Assembly (NCBI RefSeq): GCF_019320115.1
Contig: NC_089586.1
Span: 3,124,804-3,188,803, forward strand
Direction: 5' to 3'
Length of the DNA: 64,000 bases
Source of the DNA: Miscanthus floridulus
Lineage: Eukaryota; Streptophyta; Magnoliopsida; Poales; Poaceae
Shown: in pieces, positions 42,645 through 54,566 of the stretch
Layout of the letters: each line of letters begins with the position of its first letter
How positions within the stretch are numbered: position 1 is the first letter of the stretch
Program-made: the position numbers and the translations under genes
The notes under the pieces: generated by a model
What the model was told of the DNA's origin: nothing
The model's database searches: none
The model's input: only the letters and a program-made list of their open reading frames with translations

Positions 42645-44505
42645 CTAAATAGAAGCGAAGAAGTCAGGAAAGTTTTCTTCTAAGTAATCCTTGGACTCCC
42701 AAGTAGCTTCATCTTCAGTGTGTTGATTCGATTGTACTTTGTAGAACTTGATTGTACGTCTTCGAGTGACTCGATCTTTCTGATCTAAGACTCTAATGGG
42801 GTACTCGACATAAGTCAAATTAGGTTCTAGTTCTACATCACCAAAGTCAATCACTTGGTTAGGTTCTTGAAGACACTTCTTTAACTGGGATACATGGAAG
42901 ATATCATGCACAGCTGACATGTGATCTGGTAGCTTGATGCGATAGGCGACCGGTCCACATCGTTGTTGGATTTGAAAAGGACCGACATAACGGGGCACCA
43001 ACTTTCCTCGAATCCCAAAACGATGAACTCCTTTCATCGGTGATACCTTGAGGTAGACATGATCTCCCACTTTGAATTCTAGCGGTTGTCTCCTCTTATT
43101 AGCATAGCTTTTCTGTCGGGATTGAGCTACCTTCATATTAGCTTGTATGAGTTTAACTTTCTCTTCAGCTTCCTTGACCACATCTGGTCCAAAGAACCAA
43201 CGTTCTCTAGCTTCTGACCAATTTAAAGGTGTCTGGCATCTACGCCAATACAATGCTTCGAATGGTGCCATTTTAATGCTCTCTTGATGGCTATTATTAT
43301 ATGAGAATTCTGCTAAGGGAAGGCATTCATCCTATTTAGCACCATAGGAAAGGATGCATGCTCTCAACATATCTTCAAGAATTTGATTTACCCTTTCAGT
43401 CTGTCCATCTGTTTGCGGATGATAAGCAGAACTACGGATAAGTTTAGTTCCCAAAGACTCATGTAGACTTTTTCAAAACTTGGATATGAACAATGACCCT
43501 CTGTCAGAGATAATGGTCTTGGGTGCCCCATGCAGACTGGAGATTCTATCAAGATAAAGCTTTGCGTACTATTCTGCTCGATATTTATCTCTGACTGGTA
43601 CTCCCTCCGTCTCATGATAGTAGGCATAACTATTTTTCTTGCTAGTCCCAGGATACAGGGCGCTTGCTCGGCTTGCATGCAGAATTTACTGCTGCTGGTT
43701 GTTGGACTTCTAGTACTACTCCCGTCTCGTTAGTGCACGTCAGTTAGAGTAGCCAGGGAGAAAATTTCCATGCGCTTGCATGCGCGCGGGCCAGGCGATT
43801 TGGTTAACGGTGATGTTTCTGCAGTTATATTTGGAGGTGGAAGTGAAGGGGCAGCATTTATTTAGAGACGGAACTGAAGAGACTCATGCGGTAATTAAGA
43901 TGCTCCTTGGTCTTAGCATTTTTTGAGTTGCGCCTACTATCCTAAGATGGAGGGAGTAAGAAATGAGCTATCTTGGTTAGGCGATCAACAATAACCCATA
44001 TTGAATTGTAGCCTACAGATGTCCTGGGCAATCCCACGATGAAGTCCATACAGATATCTTCCCACTTCCAAGATGGAACTGGCAATGAATGTAATGGACC
44101 TGCAGTCTTCATGTGAACCGCTTTGACTCTCTAACAAGTATCACATTTGGCCACATATTGAGCTATTTCTATTTTCATTTTGGTCCACCAATATCTCTTT
44201 CTCAGATCATGATACATTTTGTTGCTACCTGGATGAATGGAGTATCTTGTAGAATGAGCTTCATCAAGAATCTGGTTTTGTAGCTCCGAATTTTTGGGTA
44301 CTACCAATCTATCTTTGAACCATACGACATCGGATTCATCAATATTGAAACATGTTGGTTTTCCAGATCTGACTTTATCTTTGATATGGGATATACCCTT
44401 ACTTTTCCATTGAGCAGCAATGATCTGATCTTTGATAGTGGACTCAACTGCAATATTGGACAGGAAACCTTGTTCTATGATTTGTAAATTCAGATGCTCC
44501 ATCTC
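42645..44505 (-). pseudogene. Integrase and chromodomain of the Tekay element, interrupted by a MITE
   Basis: From high to low coordinates: the zinc-binding segment HPGSNKMYHDL and CDTC at about 44140-44240, the first core part with DFIVGLP around 44030, a Stowaway MITE at 43601-43956, then the second core part with the second Asp and TDGQTERVNQ near 43400. From 43271 the C-terminus is open to the stop at 42645: the FGPDVVKEAEEKVKLIQ helix, GPFQIQQRCG, HDIFHVSQLKKCLQEP, then YPIRVLDQKDRVTRRR, HTEDEATWES and ENFPDFF, a chromodomain-like end. Scattered stops lie in the core. Confidence 0.85.
43601..43956. mobile_element. Stowaway MITE, 356 bp
   Basis: The ends CTCCCTCCGTCTCA and TAAGATGGAGGGAG are inverted repeats, flanked by TA on both sides (43599-43600 and 43957-43958). 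TA duplication plus CTCCCTCCGT termini define Stowaway (Tc1/mariner-type) MITEs. It splits the integrase core of the Tekay element. Confidence 0.92.
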
Positions 44506-45390
44506 TTAACACAATGTTCGTTGCATAGGTTTCACAGTCAGACAATGGCAATGACTTTTGCAACTCAGGGCATCGGCAACCACATTAGCCTTGCCCCGAT
44601 GATAATGCACTTCTAAGTCATAATCTTTGATAAGTTCTAACCATCTTCTTTGCCTCATATTCAATTCTGACTGAGTGAAGATGTATTTCAAACTTTTGTG
44701 ATCCGTATAGATATGACAGATATTGCCCAATAAATAATGTCACCAAACCTTGAGTGCATGAACAACAGCAGCTAATTCAAGATCATGGGTGGGATAATGT
44801 TCTTCATGCTTCTTGAGTTGTCTAGAAGCATACGCTATGACTCCGCCTTCTTGCATAAGAACACAGCCAATACCAATTCTAGATGCATCACAATAGATAT
44901 CAAACGGCCTCTCGATATCAGGTTGTGCTAAAACTGGTGTAGTTGTCAGCAATTTCTTCATTGCTTGAAAGGCCTCTTCACATTCTGTCGACCATACAAA
45001 CTTAGTTTGATTTTTCAACAGTCCAGTAATTAGCTTTGTAATTCTAGAGAAGTCAGGGATGAACTGACGGTAATAACCTGCCAACCCTAGAAAACTATGA
45101 ACTTGATGAACATTGGTAGGTGCTCTCCAGTTAAGGACTTCTTCTACCTTGCTTGGATCAATAGCTATACCTTTAGTAGATAACACATGACCCAGAAATT
45201 GTACTTCCTCTAACCAGAATGCACATTTACTGAATTTGGCATATAATTGGTGGTCTCTTAATCTTTGTAGAACAATGCAGAGATGTTCCGCGTGTTCCTC
45301 TTTGCTCTTAGAATAAATAAGAATGTCATCAATGAACACCACTACAAACTTATCTAACTCGGGCATAAAAACTGAGTTCATCAGGTACAT
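44506..45390 (-). pseudogene. Reverse transcriptase (C-terminal half) and RNase H of the Tekay element
   Basis: 45390-44740 is open: [20 protein letters not shown] with catalytic FIDD at about 45330, [42 protein letters not shown], then RNase H with [18 protein letters not shown] and [16 protein letters not shown] replaces a Trp codon at about 44737, after which [15 protein letters not shown] and VVADALS complete RNase H to about 44520. A one-base shift near 45390-45400 separates this frame from the upstream gag-RT fusion. Confidence 0.9.
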
Positions 45391-46316
45391 GAAATGAGCC
45401 GGGCATTGGTCAGCCCAAAAGACATGACTAGGTACTCATATAGACCATATCGGGTAGTAAACGCTGTCTTTGGCACATCTTCTCGTCTTATCTTAATCTG
45501 GTGACAACCTGATCTCAAGTCTATCTTTTGACGCTTTCCACTCGACGATCTAGAAGCAGATATTCTCTTTTTCTTCACCTCCTTGTGTCGGTGGTAATTC
45601 TCCTCAGAAGCAATAGCAATGTTAATCGTCTCATGATAAGTTGCATTGCCACAAGTTGCCATCATGGTCTGAAGCTTAGTGTTCAGGCCTATAAGAAAAT
45701 GATTCTTCTTCTTCCTGTCAGTATTCACATACTCTATAGCATACTGCAACAGGTGATTGAAGCGCCCAACATAGTGCATCACTGGGTGCTCCCCTTGCTT
45801 AAGAGCTAAGAACTCTTCTAACTTCATGGTCATCACACCATCTGGAATATAGTGTGCCCTGAAGGCATCCTTAAACTCCATCTGGGTGATTTGGTGACCA
45901 ACGGGCTGTATATCTACCAAATTTGCCCACCAGGCACCAGCAGCTCCTCGGAGTTGCTGTGCCGCAAACCTTGGTTTCTGAATCTCGGTACAGTGAATCA
46001 GCTCAAACTTTTGATCTATTGTCCTAAGCCAATCGTCATCTTCTAAAGGCTCTTCTACCTTAGAGAACACAGGCAAACGTGTGTCAGTAAAATCAACATA
46101 AGTTGACTCATCATTTCCATTATTACGGCGGCCACGATTAGGGTATGGTGCCTATTGGTTCTGAGCCAATTCCCTTAACAACCTAGCATTCTCTACCATT
46201 GCATTGACGAGTGCGGCTATGGCATCTGCCATAGTCAAAGGCACTAGTGGAGGATTTGGGAAATCATCATCGTCATGCGAGCCACTAGCACTAGCTTAGG
46301 TGATAGGATGAGGCAT
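45391..46316 (-). pseudogene. Gag fused directly to mid-RT in the Tekay element
   Basis: Gag begins at the ATG at 46316, with two early stops (a TAA six codons in and a TAG near 46155). It is then open through [50 protein letters not shown] and [14 protein letters not shown], a typical Gag core. At about 45520 the basic GKRQKI end of Gag passes in frame into [11 protein letters not shown], the middle of RT. The CCHC zinc knuckle, protease and RT motifs 1-2 are therefore missing from an otherwise continuous frame. The frame closes after FGLTNA. Confidence 0.88.
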
Positions 46317-46476
46317 CTGTTAAAGAAACACATTTACTTACATTATTATTTATTGAAAGCAGTTAAAAGGTTTCATGCTACAAAGGGTTACTTATTTAAA
46401 TTACATGTCTTGTATCCCACAAGACAACCCTGGTTTACTAGGAAAGCAGTAAAGGAACTATTACTACTCTGAGCTC

Positions 46477-47013
46477 TCAGTCATCGGTGTCCGTGCCCAT
46501 ACCGGATGAAACCTCATCTTCATCTAAGAAGTACACTAACTCCTCAGGATCCTCCTCCTCTTCTTCATTCTCAACTTCTCCTGGATCTACAATCATTTCT
46601 TCATCTATAACTTCACCATCCCCATGAGGAGGATGAAGTTGAGCGTATAGCATGTGGACATTCTCATGAAGAATGGCATTGTCCATCTCCAGGTCTTCTA
46701 CGTAGAAATCCAACTCATGGACGTGTTCATTGGCCGCATCCTCTCGTGTCCAGGCTTCATTCCGCAGCTCCATGGTCATGGTGATGCCCCTTTGCATTTC
46801 TGCCAGCTCTTCTTGATCTTTGGCATGAGCTCGACGAAGAGTGTTGAGCTCCTTGGTAAGGTTCTCGATGTTGGTGGGATTGCTTGAAGATCCTTCATCT
46901 CCTAGGGTCTTGGAACTTTCTTCACCAAGCTCGTGGTTACGCGGTGCCAACTGGTGATGAGGGACTCCATGAGGTCCGATGGACTTGCGTGCGGTTACCT
47001 TGGTCTTTGCCAT
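46477..47013 (-). CDS. Small ORF upstream of gag, with a histone H3 tail-like N-terminus
   Basis: An intact 178-codon frame on the element's sense strand, between primer site and gag. Its start MAKTKVTARKSIG matches the histone H3 start at ten of the first thirteen residues, keeping T3-K4 and A7-R8-K9-S10. With one gap it continues to match at P and Q-L-A, about 14 of 24. Residues ~50-110 form a probable coiled coil (ENLTKELNTLRRAHAKDQEE and a second heptad block), and the C-terminus is strongly acidic (runs of Glu and Asp from about residue 135). No enzyme motif is visible. Its location suggests an accessory protein of the retrotransposon. Function is inference: possible mimicry of a chromatin mark. 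The frame has no stop while its neighbours do. Confidence 0.75.
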   Translation of the reverse strand: MAKTKVTARKSIGPHGVPHHQLAPRNHELGEESSKTLGDEGSSSNPTNIENLTKELNTLRRAHAKDQEELAEMQRGITMTMELRNEAWTREDAANEHVHELDFYVEDLEMDNAILHENVHMLYAQLHPPHGDGEVIDEEMIVDPGEVENEEEEEDPEELVYFLDEDEVSSGMGTDTDD

Positions 47014-47380
47014 AGCCTATAGAATTTAGGGTAGGACTATAAGAATAGCTTGAGGATAATGGAGGTTAGCAAGAATGGGATTGACATTACTTACCCAACC
47101 ACTATTAAGGGGAATTATTATGCAAGGTGTTCAAGCATGATGCATGAATCGATCTTACGAATCTAGGTACAAAAGATTTATATACTCATAAGTACTAGAT
47201 TTTTAATACATAGGACAAACCTAATCATATTATCCACCATGAACTTTCAAATAAGATAGGATTAAGGCTAGATCAAAGGAAAGAATAAAGAAATTTGAAC
47301 TTTAAAATATCAAGTTTACTTTCTTTGATCCAAATCAATTTGAAGGATTTCCAAAGTAACCTACAATGATCTTAGATAGG

Positions 47381-47396
47381 AACTGCTCTGATACCA
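47381..47396 (-). other. Primer binding site of the Tekay element (tRNA-Met type)
   Basis: Minus-strand TGGTATCAGAGCAGTT, two bases from the LTR edge at 47399, a near-perfect plant initiator-Met site. Confidence 0.9.
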
Positions 47397-47398
47397 GC

Positions 47399-50300
47399 TG
47401 TGGCAGAACCTCTTAAGAAATCGGGCCCACGTGCATCTATCGTTGTCTCAATAGACCTTTGATAGCATACACGAGTTCCCAACAACTTAACAGGTCTGTC
47501 AGGTGTCCTTGGGAAACCTGAATCATCCACGATTCTTTTTCGAATAGGATCCCAATCACAGACATTGCAGATTACAACAGTTTATTCAAATATCTACATC
47601 AGAGTGAAATATAGTGAAAGTCTTAAGATAACATAGTTTACAAACCAGTTGTTTCAAACTTACAAAACCATAAGTGTCATACAACCATAGTAGCGGGATA
47701 ATATTACATTAATATTATTTATCATACAAACTAGTGCCTTGTCCAAAGGCCATTCATCATTCCTCATCATCATTGACTTCAAACACAGACATGCAGCAGG
47801 GACCAAAACAAGCCTGCGCATGCGACTCACCTGCAACAAGGGTTAACAAACCTTGAGCACAAAAGTACTCAACAAGACCGACCCGACGTAAAGGGGGTGA
47901 AATACTTTAGTGATGCAGGTGTTGGGGCAAGGTAAGGATGTAGCAAGATTCAAAAGTTCTTTGCCAAAACCTACTATTCTTCATCCTATTTTCAAGTTTT
48001 ACCCCTAAGTCCTTTTAGTTCGTTATCTCAAACTAAGTGTACATTTCCCATATTCCAAGCCTTCTCATTCCATTCTTTTTCTCATGTTTTAGTAATTCAC
48101 CAGCCCTACATTGCTTCTGTAATGAAACGAGTCTCCATATCCGCGGAGTATTGGCAATTCGAATTGATTCAAGTCCCAGCTGGGGATTCCTTATCACACG
48201 ACATATGTAGAACTTAATCTTGCATATATCAACCTCGCTACCGGATCCTCCTATACTAAGTCGTCTCCACGCCACTCGAGAGCACAACACACCTCAAATC
48301 CGGCCACATTCTAGCCACGAGGGTACATGCTATTCCTGCCATCTCTCCACTCCCAGTGCGTGGGCATTCGTCTTAGTATCGGATTAACTGAAGTAGGCTT
48401 ACCGGAGTATGTGACCAGTACTACAAAGTGTCTCGTTCAGAAGATCCACAATGAGTGGCCTTTAAGCGACATAGTTGGCAACATTACCCAACATTCAAGG
48501 TAAGTCACCCGACTAGTCTCTAGTTCATTCTACCTTCTTTCTTTCTTTGGCTAGTATGCCATCTTTGATTGTATCAAAACTTTTACTTTGAAAGCCTACC
48601 ATAAAGCATACTAAGCATTCTACGCCTTTGTAAATGAAATCATCTTCAAGGATGGTAAACAATTAACAAGGTAGGCAATGCATCAAGTAGGTAATATCTG
48701 AATAAATCATCTTAATGCAATAGGTAACATAGGTGATAAACTTTTCAAAGTAAACAAGGTAATGGTTTAATGTATAAACCGGGGCTTGCCTTCGTTGATG
48801 ATCTCAGGTTCTGGATCAGTACCACAAATATCGAATCCCGCGGCAACCGGGGATCCTTCCACAACTTGCTCAACTAGGATCGGTTCACTCTCAGATTCTA
48901 CACGAAATGATAACATATGCTTCAACATGATGATAATGTAAATATAATGCTTTCATGGTACATGAAATATAACAACACCTCAAATACAACTGTCCTTCAC
49001 GGTACAGTTGCAAGCCAACAAAACCAACTTGTAATTCTACCATCAAGGACCACACAAGTGACTTGACCAAACAAACCTTGAAACCCTACTGGTCACAAAA
49101 CATGACCAAAACAAGATCAAACACTAATCTAACACTTAGGGGTTGCTTTTATTCATTTTTGAATTAATTTGGAAATAAGCCCAAAAATGAACTTGTTCCA
49201 AATGACCTCAAAATTTTATGTAAGCTTCGTCATGACAAATTAGTGTATCAAAACAAATTTCATAATTTTTTTGAAGTTATACAGTGGCCTACAAAAATCA
49301 TGGAAATCACATTTATCAATTAATTAACTGAATTTTTGAACATTAAAAATTTATTCAAATTTCAAGTTTCATATTTTTAAACCATACTAGAACATGTACA
49401 GAAGCGACACACAAATTTTTAGAATTTTTGGAGCTATAATTATTTTCTTATAAATTTCCAAAGTTACTACACTATTCAAAATTCAGAAATAACAAAATTT
49501 CACTATTCTCTCTCTCTCTCACTAACAGCCAGGCCCCGCTGTCAGCGACACAGAACAGGACACACGGCGGCGCTGATGATTTTGGTTGGCCAAAACACGC
49601 CGGCGGTGATGCTCCGGCGAGGCATACCGCACCAGCATGATCTCTACTACCCCGCGAATCTATCCCAGCTCTCAAAAAGGCAGCAGGCGCACCGGAGGGA
49701 GCTCCACGTCGGCCATGGCGGCGCGGGCACGACGGCGCACAATGTAACTACGGCTATGATGCAGTAGAGGCTAAAGCGAAGCGAGCATCACGCTCTGGAG
49801 CTCACCACGAACATGACGGTGTGCTTGGTGAAGGTGGAGACGGGCTGGAACGGCGTGGCCACGGTGAGGTCGATGGTGGCGGTGCTCCGACCGGCTCTGA
49901 AGAAGAAGACATCGTGGGTTGGCGCTGGATTGCTAGAGGCGAGGCGAGCAGGCCTAGAAGGAGCGGCAGGGTGAGGCGGAGCTGCTAGCAAATGTAATTG
50001 GCACGAGATGCTACGGTGAGGGCAAATTTTGCGAGCGCGGCAAGGTCACCGGCGGCGAACAGACAAGAGGAAAGAAGAACGACGGCGGCGGTGCTCCTAT
50101 TTATAGAGGGGAAGACGCATCTGGCTTCGACGGCTCACGTACGAGGTCACCACAGAGACGGCAGCGTGTCACTGCGTGAGAAAGCGGTGAAAAACGATCG
50201 GCGGCGGCAGCTGTGTGGCACCGGTGGCAAGCAGGGAGGTGGCGCTTGGCTTCATTTGAAATTTTGAATTATTTACATAAATGCCACTACGTTTATTTTG

Positions 50301-50913
50301 CATATTACTCACAAATTTTCTAAAGAAGTTGAAAATCTCCAAAAATGAAAGTTGCTTAACTTTTCAAACTCTACAACTTTGCTTTAATGAACATTTTCAA
50401 ATTCTGCCTCCATTTTGAAATTTGAATTTGGGGTGCATTTGAGCATTTGAATCATTTCAAAATTACTCCAAATTTTATATGTAAACTTCAAAAACTTTGA
50501 ATACCAAAGTTGATCCTTATAAGATAAGCTTCAACTTTGCTTTTTGTCACAACCCCAAATTCCAAATGGATTTTGAATTAGACAAAAGGGGCAAAAAGGA
50601 CTTTCATGGTTTGAAATTAAATTCAAATTTGATTTGTTTACCTTTTTACTTAAATATGATTTTTGACCAGTAACATGGCCCATTAGGGTTATTTGAGTCA
50701 ATTGACACATGGTCTCACATGATCACATGAAATTTGACCCTTGTGGTCATGATCTTTATTTAGAGTTTTGAATCACATCACATAAAATAACAACTTATGA
50801 AATAAAGCTTATTTAGTGAATGCATTCAAAATTTTCTACTTTATGAATGCTTTGCAATGCATATGATGACATGTCAAGTTTTAGTGTTTGGTCAAAACAC
50901 CAGAGGTGTTACA
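47399..50913 (-). repeat. 5' LTR of the Tekay element
   Basis: 3515 bp, TGTGGCAGAACCTC to GAGGTGTTACA, with the CTCCA duplication outside. It differs little from 38956-42474. Confidence 0.92.
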
Positions 50914-51291
50914 CTCCATCTCCTCCCTCTCACGTTCCTCATCGAACTATCCTTGGTGAAAGTCATCTAACATGTCTGCTACCCCGGCATCAGCATCAAA
51001 AGCCTCCACCCATGGTCTCACCACCTCCTCTCTCATATGATGGGATTCACCATGGTGGACCCACCAGGTGTAGTCTAAGATAAATCCATTCTTCACAAGA
51101 TGTTTACCCATTTCCACCTTGTTTACCCATCTCCTATTTCCACATTTGCTACAGGGACACAAAACTAGGCAATGTCCTTTAGCAGCCTTGCCAAATGCAC
51201 TGTTCAACAAAGCATCGGTCTTATTCATCCATTCCGTGGAGTAATCACTTTGACTTCTCCAGCCCATGTACATCCACAGACAGTCATTCAT
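50914..51291 (-). pseudogene. TNP2 transposase N-terminus (Transpos_assoc domain)
   Basis: The start at 51291 gives CLWMYMGWRSQSDYSTEW, then CPCSKCGNRRWVNKVEMGKH, a Cys pair and Trp-rich motif, and GFILDYTWWVHHGE. This is the short domain that opens most plant TNP2 proteins and may bind zinc or DNA. A stop lies at 50944-50946 before an acidic DEEREREE stretch that runs into the Tekay target site. With the insertion removed, the frame continues at 38955. Confidence 0.88.
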
Positions 51292-52022
51292 CCTCTAACA
51301 TATGTATCAGCAAGTAATGTAATCATCAATTGCATCTACATGTTGTTCCTACTGTCTAATAGGTGAGGATAGGTCCTAATCCCACCCATGGATGCATAGA
51401 TGAGGTTAGTTTCCATGCTCTACTCCTATCCGAGATAGAATTTCGGCAGCACCTCCCCGCTATTCTCTAGATACACGTCCTGCCAAAGAAGAGTGTGTAT
51501 CCGAAGAACAACAGAGAGGTGATGCCAAAACTCTATCTCGGACTAGAGCAGACCATGGAAACTAACCCATCTACGCATCTGCGGGCTGTCCAAAAAATGT
51601 GGACAATCCAAAATAGACACGGTCATAGATATGCAAAGATCTGCATACCTCCAACCGTATCTCTTTCGAACGGGAGACGCCTAACTAGGTTATGCGATCT
51701 ACGACCATGATACGAAAAGAGGGGTTATACCTAGGGTGGCAGAGGAGTCAGGCTAGCGGGGCTATGGCGGGTTGGTGGAGTGGCAAGGTGACATGGTGCA
51801 GGCAGATCGACACGGCGATGGGAACTCTGACTCGGCTCTGATAGGCTCTTCTCTACAAAAATGGAACAAAATACTATCATTTAAAAAAATCGGTAGAACC
51901 TCCCCTGCACGGTGAGGTTTCCAAAACCTACAAAAAACAATGGCACAATGGCCGACAAGCACATATGTCTCAAGAGAAGCCATGTAGTTTGGATATCAAT
52001 CCATGCAGAAGAATATATCCAA
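51292..52022. other. CACTA region upstream of TNP2
   Basis: Presumed leader/promoter side of the TNP2 gene. It contains the long inverted repeat at 51388-51590. No coding signature otherwise. Confidence 0.5.
51388..51590. repeat. Long imperfect inverted repeat (hairpin) upstream of TNP2
   Basis: The left arm holds GGTTAGTTTCCATG, ATCCGAGATAGAATTT, GCAGCACC and AGATACACG. The right arm holds the complements GTGTGTATCC, GGTGATGCC, AACTCTATCTCGGA and CATGGAAACTAACC. Arms of about 90 bases pair at roughly 80% with only a few bases between them. Confidence 0.75.
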
Positions 52023-52240
52023 GTAGTACCACTACTTCTACTACTACTTCCACTATTGCTACTACTACTACCACTAGTTCTACTACTACTACTACTACCA
52101 CTATTGCTACTACTACCACCACTAGTTCTACTACTACTACTACCACTAGTTCTACTACTACTACCACTAGTTCTACTACTACCACCACTACTTCTAATAC
52201 TACTACTACCACTAGCACTACTACTACAACTATCACTACC
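52023..52240. repeat. ACT/TAC trinucleotide repeat tract
   Basis: About 220 bases of imperfect ACT/TAC triplets interrupted by ACTAGTTCT and CCACTATTGCT blocks, which gives a short higher order. All frames of both strands are open and low-complexity (Ser- or Val-rich) and are not genes. Confidence 0.9.
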
Positions 52241-52391
52241 ATGACAACAACAAGAGAGAGGGCATACCTGATGGGCGCTGGGGGTAGGGGTGGGCGGCGT
52301 CGGGGTCGGGGTCACTGGAGTCGAGAACGGGGTCAAGCACAGGCGGCGTCGGGGCGAGCGGTCCATGGGGCGCGACCGGGGGCTAGGCCAG

Positions 52392-52490
52392 CTCCTACTC
52401 CTCCTCCTCCTCCTCCTCCTCCTCCTCCCCTCCTCCCCCTCCTCCTCCTCCTCCTTGCCTCCTCCCCCACCTCCTCATCTTCCCCTCCTC
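52392..52490. repeat. CTC trinucleotide repeat
   Basis: Tandem CTC/CCT triplets with interruptions, in a GC-rich block (52270-52617) just before the solo LTR. Open frames here are Leu-, Pro- or Glu-rich artefacts. Confidence 0.9.
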
Positions 52491-54566
52491 CACCCACCGG
52501 CGTTGGCGGGTCGGCGTGGGCGTGCTGGCCATGCTCGGCCACATGCGGGCTCGGGGGTAGGGCTGGCGAGGGCGGGGGCAGGCACCGGCACGTGGCACGA
52601 GGAGGGACTGTGGCGGGTGAAACAACCCCAATTTCCACGAAGGGAAAAACCATAGAGTTGAAGTGTAATAAGATCGTGGTAGATCATATTACCCAAATTC
52701 CAGTCGAATATCACATCCATACAATGATAATATCATAGTACAAATAGTGTGGAATTATATAAATTATTACATCACCGCATTGGCGGAATCAAAAGTAGCA
52801 TTCATTCAGAACAGCTTGAAGATAAGATCGCCAAACTCGAGCGTAGGCACGAACCCCTCAACCATCAAACTCCTCGGAGCTATACTCCTCAGCAGAACCT
52901 GTATGCCAAAATTTATCAGTACGATTTGTACTGGCCACTCCCAACCCTATGAGCATTGCTTTGTGGAAATTGGATGCAAGTTGGATATAGTCAAAAGGAA
53001 CCTATAGGGCTAGGGTTTCCTATGTATTTTAGCATATCAAGTATATAACAGTATAGTCAAGTTTTAACACCATTCCCACACATATTCCACCCATTCCCAT
53101 TCCAGAGCTAGGTTTCGATCCTAGGGATCGACATACCACCATCTCCACATCATCACCATACCATACCATACCATCGCTCAGTCGACAGGCCAACTCCCTC
53201 TCGACACTGTCTCAAGGCCCGTAGCCCCTGGCTACGACTGAACACTCACTTCTAGGGGGGAGAAAAGAAGGACTCATCTCGCTATCTAGTTTAAGCGAAA
53301 CCCAGAAAAGGTCCATAGCCGACAAGTTGGCACATGTATCGATCGATCAACCATACACTCTGCAGAGGTTTTACATAACCACAAGATCCGCCTTCCTCCC
53401 TGACCATCATCAACTGGGCTGATTCTGGCCGCTTGCTAGCCTAGGATAATGCCACTCTACCATTCAGCCTTGGTACACCCCAAGTCTAATCTGGGGTGGC
53501 TGAAACTTTGAGTCATGAGCTGGGTCCACAAGGTCTCCATGAAGTCTCGAAAGGGTGTGGGGGAAATCCTCCATGCCCCATACCTCCTTATACTATCCGC
53601 TATCAACCTAGCAGTAGTGGCAATATCCTACCAAGTAGTCTGGCCGTCCCGCACCATATAGGGCGAGTGGTATGTAAGGCTTCTCGGTGAATCTGAGTAC
53701 TAGTAAGTCCTTAGGGGTGACTAAGCCAGAATGTCTTCATCAGGGTTTCCATTTATCGTGCCACCACAGCACCTCCATCTCGGGCTCCTCCCATCATAGG
53801 TTCACACCTAGGACCACCTCATATACCATTTACCCACCATAGGTATCCATTCCAAGGGTGCCCAGGTAGCACCACAAGGCATGACTTGCCCCAGGCTCAT
53901 CGTATACTCCAACTTCGTTGACACAACCCTCACCCTCCACACACCCAAGTCACACACGCAGCACTCTCCCCGTAGTCTAGAATACACCACGCATTAATGT
54001 AGTATAAGCGTAGTAGAAGTACAAGCAAATAAAATATAGCAGTAAGCGTGTGTCTAACCTAATAGCAGGGTATGTAGGGGTATGGTTGCATCAAGGTAAA
54101 GGCCATCAAGAAAGCATACTACCATGCAAGTCCTATCATAGTATGATTATAACAGTAAAGTAAAGCAATAGCAGTTCTACACTAGCCATGCGTAATATGT
54201 GCTACGAGATTGGGTGGGATCTGGCACCTTCGGTGTAGTCATCTCCGTACTCCTCATGGTACTCACGATCCTCGTCCATTAGGTTCTCCCCTAAGTCTGC
54301 AACGATCGCATTATAGTCGCGTTAGCGACGTCTATAGAATAGCACAAAGAAGCAATGGAAATTTAAAAGAGCCAAATGCACTCAAACATGGGTTCATTGC
54401 ATAGAGCTTGATTTTTGATGAATTTTGGTCCTAGTTTCATATTTTTCTGAGGTCGTATGAATTAGTTATGAATTTCCAAAGTTTAAATCATTTCTGAAAA
54501 TGGAAAAAGGGCTAAATTAATCCTGGGCTGACACGTGTCACGCTGTGGCTGGTCCACATGGCATGC

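Larger units (their letters stand above)
38956..50913 (-). mobile_element. Tekay-like Ty3/gypsy chromovirus, full-length structure
   Basis: The LTRs are 38956-42474 (3519 bp) and 47399-50913 (3515 bp), with ends TGTGGCAGAACCTC and GAGGTGTTATA/GAGGTGTTACA, and a perfect CTCCA duplication. On the minus strand from high to low coordinates: primer site, a small upstream ORF with a histone H3-like start, gag, RT, RNase H, integrase, chromodomain-like tail, polypurine tract. The LTRs look about 98% alike by eye, so it is one of the younger insertions. It is defective: the zinc knuckle, protease and first part of RT are deleted, and integrase contains a Stowaway MITE. Confidence 0.92.

Noticed and set aside
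51881..52655. Ser-, Thr-, Leu- and Val-rich frames on both strands
   Set aside because: All six frames are open because of ACT and CTC trinucleotide repeats.
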